From contig NZ_JACSQC010000006.1 of the NCBI RefSeq assembly GCF_014836875.1, positions 62,001 to 126,000 on the forward strand: 64,000 nt of DNA. Direction: 5' to 3'. Positions 60,178 through 64,000 of the stretch are shown piece after piece. The stretch is from Arthrobacter pullicola (lineage in GTDB: Bacteria; Actinomycetota; Actinomycetes; Actinomycetales; Micrococcaceae). How positions within the stretch are numbered: the first letter of the stretch is position 1; every line of letters begins with the position of its first letter. The notes beneath the pieces were generated by a model that did not search any database, was not told the DNA's origin, and was given only the letters and a program-made list of their open reading frames with translations. The position numbers were made by a program, and so were the translations under genes.

Positions 60178-61002
60178 ATGACACCCGATTCCGCCCTGCG
60201 GTCCCTCCATGTCAAGATCAGCGGTCCGGTGGCGGAGGTGCAGCTGCTTGGGCCGTCCAAGGGCAATGCCATGGGTCCGGAGTTCTGGGCCGAACTGCCC
60301 GAGGTGTTCGCGGAGCTGGCCGTCAATGAGGAGGTCCGCGCCATCCTGCTCTACGGGTCCGGCGGCAATTTCAGCTACGGCCTCGATCTGCCCGCCATGG
60401 AGCCGGTGTTCCGTCCGTTGCTTGAGTCCCGCGGAACCGACGCCCGGCTGCGCAACGGATTCCGGCTGAAAATCAGGGACCTGCAGGATGCCGTCAGCTC
60501 TGTAGCCCGCTGCGGCAAGCCCGTTCTCGCCGCGGTGGACGGCTGGTGCATCGGCGGCGGCGTGGACCTGATTGCGGCGGCAGACATCCGGATTGCCGCG
60601 CCGGCCGCCAAGTTCAGTATCCGGGAGGCCCGGGTCGGGATCGTGGCGGACCTCGGATCACTGCAGCGGCTGCCCGGCATCATCGGCTCCGGAGCTACCC
60701 GTCACATGGCTCTGACGGGCGAAGACTTCACTGCCCCGCGCGCCCTGGAACTGGGCCTGGTCACCGAACTGGCGGACGACGTCGTTGCCCGGGGCCGTGA
60801 GCTTGCCGCCGTGGTTGCCGGGAACCCGCCACTGGTGGTCCAGGGCGTGAAGCGGGTCCTGGACCAGGGTGCCGAGGCATCCGTGCAGGCCGGGCTTGAC
60901 TACGTCCAGGTCTGGAACACGGCCTTCCTGCCCAGCCGGGACTTTGCGGAGGCTGCACGCGCCTTCGCGGAGCGGCGGCCCGCCGTTTTCACCGGGGACT
61001 GA
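60178..61002 (+). CDS. Enoyl-CoA hydratase/isomerase family (dienoyl-CoA isomerase-like)
   Basis: A 274-residue crotonase-fold protein. It has the oxyanion-hole region AAVDGWCIGGGVDLIAAADIRIA and EARVGIVADLGSLQRLP, in which Glu150 and Asp158 lie eight residues apart as in delta3,5-delta2,4-dienoyl-CoA isomerase; an isomerase rather than a hydratase is therefore likely. AAGGA precedes the ATG. Next to a FadR-type regulator gene; role in fatty-acid oxidation is inferred. Confidence 0.9.
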   Translation: MTPDSALRSLHVKISGPVAEVQLLGPSKGNAMGPEFWAELPEVFAELAVNEEVRAILLYGSGGNFSYGLDLPAMEPVFRPLLESRGTDARLRNGFRLKIRDLQDAVSSVARCGKPVLAAVDGWCIGGGVDLIAAADIRIAAPAAKFSIREARVGIVADLGSLQRLPGIIGSGATRHMALTGEDFTAPRALELGLVTELADDVVARGRELAAVVAGNPPLVVQGVKRVLDQGAEASVQAGLDYVQVWNTAFLPSRDFAEAARAFAERRPAVFTGD

Positions 61003-61063
61003 CACCGGGGACTGCCACCGGGGGGCTGAAACGTCCGAAACATCCGACCATTAGGATGGGACC

Positions 61064-61735
61064 ATGGCAGTTACAGACGAAGCGATCACCAAGATCAAGG
61101 ACATGCTCATCTCGGGTGAGCTCAAAGCGGGTGACCGGCTTCCTCCGGAGAAGGACCTCAGCGAGCGCCTCGGTCTGTCCCGCAGCTCCATGCGGGAAGC
61201 GGTCAAGGCACTGGAGCTGATCCGTGTCCTGGACGTCCGGCGCGGTGACGGCACCTATGTGACCAGTCTCGAGCCGCAGCTGCTGACCGAAGCCATGTCC
61301 TTCGTCGTCGAACTGCACCAGGACACCTCGGTCCTGGAACTCTTCGAGGTCCGCCGCATCCTGGAGCCGGGGTCCGCAGCCCTGGCGGCCCAGCGGATCA
61401 CCGGGGACCAGCTCGCCGAGCTGACCGCCACCCTGGACACCGTGCACGAGGACACATCAGTGGAGGACCTGGTGGCCCACGACCTGGCGTTCCACAGCCT
61501 GATCGCCAAGGCCTCGGGGAATTCCTACCTCGAGAGCCTGCTCGACGGACTCTCCAGCAGCACGGTCCGGGCCCGGGTCTGGCGCGGCCTGACCCAGGAC
61601 AAGGCCGTGTCCGCCACCCTCGCAGAACACAATGCCATTGCAGCTGCCCTGGCCAGGTCTGACGCAGACCTGGCCAGGGCACTAATGACAGTCCATGTCA
61701 GCGGCGTGGAAAACTGGCTGCGCCAGGCGCTTTAG
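61064..61735 (+). CDS. FadR/GntR family regulator
   Basis: A 223-residue GntR regulator: winged helix (about 5-70, ISGELKAGDRLPPEKDLSERLGLSRSSMREAVKALELI) and an all-helical FCD domain (about 90-220) with the metal-binding EVRRILEPGSA, HDLAFHSLIAKASGN and HNAIAAAL. AGGATGG precedes the ATG. It faces the convergent MHS transporter and may regulate it or the upstream isomerase gene. Confidence 0.92.
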   Translation: MAVTDEAITKIKDMLISGELKAGDRLPPEKDLSERLGLSRSSMREAVKALELIRVLDVRRGDGTYVTSLEPQLLTEAMSFVVELHQDTSVLELFEVRRILEPGSAALAAQRITGDQLAELTATLDTVHEDTSVEDLVAHDLAFHSLIAKASGNSYLESLLDGLSSSTVRARVWRGLTQDKAVSATLAEHNAIAAALARSDADLARALMTVHVSGVENWLRQAL

Positions 61736-61756
61736 CCGGCCATCCGCCGTCGGCCG

Positions 61757-63073
61757 TCAGCGCGCCGCGGGCTCCAGCGCGGCTGCTTCGGCATCCCGCC
61801 GGACGATCCGCCGGTGCAGCCCCCAGACTCCGCCAACTGTGACGACGGCAATCACCGCGTAGAAGGCTGCCACGCCCCACGGACCCACGGATGTGAGGAC
61901 GAACTGCGCGATCAGCGGCGTGGAGCCGCCGATCAGGGAAGCACACAATCCGTTGGCCAGGGCCACGCCGGTGTACCGGACATTGGCCGGGAACGCTGAG
62001 GTCAGGAAGCTGGCCAGCATTGCGTAGTACGCGGTGCCGCCCAGCGTGGCCACACCGAGGACGACGGCGATCAGCACCGCATTGGTGGACATAATGGCCA
62101 GGAACATCGGCACGATCACGAGCAGGTTCAGCACCAGGCCGCCGATCATCACGCGGACCGCACCGATCCGCTCAGCCAGCAGGGCCGCCAGCGGCTGCCA
62201 GATGAACTGGAGCACGGCCATAATCAGCAGGACGTTCAGGACGGTCTGCCGCGGCATGCCCAGTTCGCTCGTGGTCCACGAGAGCAGGAAAGTGTTGTTG
62301 AAGAACGCCACGGCAATGCCGAGCACCGAGGCCGCGACACCCAGCCAGACGAACGCCGGGGCTTTGCGGAAGACCTCCACGATGGGAACCTTCACCACTT
62401 CCTGCTGTGCCTTAGCCTCCATGAAGTCCTGGGACTCCTCCACCTTCAAACGGATCAGCAGGCCAACCAGCACCAGCGCGGCCGAGAACAGGAACGGAAT
62501 GCGCCAGCCCCAGGACAGGAAGGCGTCATCCGGCAGTCCGCCGACCACCAGGAACATCAGGGTCGCGAGGATGGAACCGGCCGGTGAGCCCTGCTGGACC
62601 CAGGCACCGGCCAGCCCCTTCTTCTTGGCGCTCGCGCTCTCGGTGGCCATGAGCGCGGCACCCGCCCATTCCCCGCCGACCGCCAGGCCCTGGCAGGCCC
62701 GGAGGATTACCAGCAGCACGGGAGCCGCGACGCCAATGGTGGCGTAGCCGGGAAGCACACCAATCAGGGTGGTGGCCGTGCCCATCAGGAACAGCGTGGC
62801 GACCAGGGTGTTCTTCCGGCCGAACTTGTCACCGAGGTGGCCGAAGAATGCGCCGCCGAGCGGGCGGGCAAGGAACCCGACCCAGAACGTCGCGAAGGAG
62901 GCGAGGATGCCGACGGCGGGGGTGGCGTCGGGAAAGAACACCTTGCCGAAGACCAGGGCAGCGGCCGTGCCGAAGATGAAGAAGTCGTACCACTCGATGG
63001 CGGTGCCCACGAAGGCTCCTGCGGTGGCGCGGTTTTGGCGGCGTTTCTGATCTGCCGGCGTCGCTGTACTCAT
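61757..63073 (-). CDS. MHS family MFS transporter
   Basis: A 438-residue 12-helix symporter for organic acids or betaine-like solutes. It begins TAGAFVGTAIEWYDFFIFG and has the loop 2-3 signature FLARPLGGAFFGHLGDKFGRKNTLVATLF plus GWRIPFLFSA and the second-half repeat. The ATG at 63073 follows TTGGAG; upstream codons of the longer frame are noncoding. It is divergent from a LysR gene that probably controls it. Host-like codon use distinguishes it from the transporter at 54871. Confidence 0.92.
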   Translation of the reverse strand: MSTATPADQKRRQNRATAGAFVGTAIEWYDFFIFGTAAALVFGKVFFPDATPAVGILASFATFWVGFLARPLGGAFFGHLGDKFGRKNTLVATLFLMGTATTLIGVLPGYATIGVAAPVLLVILRACQGLAVGGEWAGAALMATESASAKKKGLAGAWVQQGSPAGSILATLMFLVVGGLPDDAFLSWGWRIPFLFSAALVLVGLLIRLKVEESQDFMEAKAQQEVVKVPIVEVFRKAPAFVWLGVAASVLGIAVAFFNNTFLLSWTTSELGMPRQTVLNVLLIMAVLQFIWQPLAALLAERIGAVRVMIGGLVLNLLVIVPMFLAIMSTNAVLIAVVLGVATLGGTAYYAMLASFLTSAFPANVRYTGVALANGLCASLIGGSTPLIAQFVLTSVGPWGVAAFYAVIAVVTVGGVWGLHRRIVRRDAEAAALEPAAR

Positions 63074-63182
63074 GAATGCTCCAAGTGGATAGCGCGTGGG
63101 GGAACGCGGGACGAGCTGTTGAATTCCTTCACTGTGATGCCGGACGCATATGCCTGTCCAATGCCAATCCGGGCGTCCCATC

Positions 63183-63197
63183 ATGCCTTTAGGGCAT
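63183..63197. promoter_or_regulatory. LysR-type dyad with leaderless promoter
   Basis: ATGCC-N5-GGCAT (63183-63197) is a perfect dyad of the T-N11-A type bound by LysR regulators. CATACT at 63195-63200 is a possible -10 for the LysR gene, whose GTG at 63207 would then be at the transcription start. Confidence 0.6.
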
Positions 63198-63206
63198 ACT
63201 TGCCTC

Positions 63207-64000
63207 GTGAATCTACGCCGCCTTGAGTATTTCCTTGCCGTTGTTGACGCCGGCACCGTGACCGCAGCCGCCGAGCGCCTGCACATTGCCCAGCCGGCCC
63301 TCAGCCGTCAGATTAAGACGCTGGAACGTGAACTGAGACTGACACTGTTTGAACCGAAGGCCAACCGGCTGTCCCTCACCCAGGCCGGGCGGGCGTTTGT
63401 GCCTGCCGCGCGCCGCATGATGGTGGAGGCCCGCGGCGTGCAGGAGACTGCCGCCGCCCTCCGCACCGGCAAGGTGGCAAGCCTGGTGGTCGCGGCGACG
63501 GGGGCCTCCGTCCATGGTTTCATTGCGCCTTTTGTTGCCACCACCGGTCCGGAGGACCCGCTGCTGATCACCCGCGAGACCAGCCACTTCAGCATTCCGG
63601 AAGCCCTGCTGCTGGGGGCCGACTTCGCCATCTCCCCCGCTCCCCCCAGCTCGGGCCTGGCCACCATGTCGCTGGGCAGCGTGGCTGTGCAGGCATATGT
63701 CTCCCCGGACCACCGGTGGGCACGGCAGGGCATTGATGCACTGCCGCTGGCCGAGATCTGCGGGGAACATGCCATCCTTCCCTCGCACGGCAGTGCCAGC
63801 CGCCATCTGCTCGACGACGCCTTGAACCTGGAGCACCTGGCCTTCGCTGAGGTCTCGGAATGCGATGACGGACAGACCATCCTGGCGCTGGCCGCGGCCG
63901 GCCATGGCATGGGCATCACCACTGACCGCCCCCGGTTTGGGGCACATGGCGTGCGGATCCTGACCCGCCGGGCCGGAAAGGGAACGGAACCCGATGTGCT
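63207..64000 (+). CDS. LysR family regulator (5' part, cut by the window end)
   Basis: The frame from GTG 63207 is open to the end of the window (264 codons). The N-terminus is the classical LysR helix-turn-helix: LEYFLAVVDAGTVTAAAERLHIAQPALSRQIKTLERELRL, followed by the hinge helix and a substrate-binding domain to about residue 264. Divergent from the MHS transporter with a LysR-type dyad between them, so the transporter is the likely target. The last 30-40 residues lie outside. Confidence 0.92.
   Translation, partial: MNLRRLEYFLAVVDAGTVTAAAERLHIAQPALSRQIKTLERELRLTLFEPKANRLSLTQAGRAFVPAARRMMVEARGVQETAAALRTGKVASLVVAATGASVHGFIAPFVATTGPEDPLLITRETSHFSIPEALLLGADFAISPAPPSSGLATMSLGSVAVQAYVSPDHRWARQGIDALPLAEICGEHAILPSHGSASRHLLDDALNLEHLAFAEVSECDDGQTILALAAAGHGMGITTDRPRFGAHGVRILTRRAGKGTEPDV

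Overview
The window looks like a chromosomal segment of a high-GC Gram-positive actinobacterium, most likely an Arthrobacter-type member of the Micrococcaceae. Support comes from a bacterial proteasome activator (Bpa) ending in GQYL, a class Ib ribonucleotide reductase large subunit, flagellar flgL-fliW, a solo aa3-type ctaD, the DUF6766 and septum-formation lipoprotein families, and strong AGGAG-type ribosome binding sites mixed with some apparently leaderless starts. The species assignment is inference; no rRNA is present.

Layout. 1-1.0 kb: end of a flagellar operon (flgL, fliW). 1.1-7.4 kb (minus): aldo/keto reductase, bpa with an unknown partner gene, the cstA-ybdD pyruvate/peptide uptake pair, and a quinone oxidoreductase. 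7.46 kb: tRNA-Ser(UGA). 7.7-14.1 kb (plus): a septum-formation-type lipoprotein, a 1491-residue secreted nuclease/nucleotidase and an SDR. 14.1-15.9 kb: ctaD. 16.0-22.3 kb: histidine utilisation operon (iclR-hutU-M20 amidohydrolase-hutF-hutI) without hutH or a classical hutG. 22.6-27.8 kb: two unlisted small membrane proteins, an aldehyde dehydrogenase remnant, a PRISE-type reductase, a large FAD/NAD-binding protein, another small membrane protein and a MarR regulator. 28.0-31.3 kb: TPP riboswitch followed by thiM-thiE-thiD/tenA. 31.6-35.5 kb: flavin reductase, orphan nrdE and a luciferase-like monooxygenase, divergent from a CGNR zinc-finger protein. 36.2-43.8 kb: several regulator-plus-target pairs (GlxA-like/cysteine hydrolase, PadR/DUF1048, TetR/NCS1 permease/amidohydrolase) and an FAD monooxygenase. 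44.1-48.4 kb: NarL-type two-component system flanked on both sides by tandem repeats, then a dihydrofolate-reductase-like protein, and a tight operon of lipoprotein, 29-residue membrane peptide and duplicated DUF6766 protein. 48.5-48.9 kb: decayed YCII and sigma-factor remnants. 49-53 kb: S9 peptidase, tRNA-Ser(GCU), mgtE. 53.0-58.2 kb: a catabolic cluster (2-hydroxyacid dehydrogenase, FAH hydrolase, MHS transporter, IclR, 3-hydroxyisobutyrate-dehydrogenase-like enzyme) whose codon style differs from its surroundings and is probably transferred. 58.3-64 kb: aldo/keto reductase, a membrane-anchored protein, dienoyl-CoA-isomerase-like enzyme, FadR regulator, MHS transporter and a divergent LysR gene cut by the window end.

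No CRISPR array, prophage, insertion sequence or classical defence system was seen. The most unusual points are the coupled 29-residue peptide next to DUF6766, the M20 hydrolase sitting where hutG would be expected, the TetR tandem dyads, the shared motif of the LLM/CGNR divergent promoter, the large imperfect inverted repeat at 31.5 kb, the eroded YCII/sigma operon and the compositionally distinct catabolic island.
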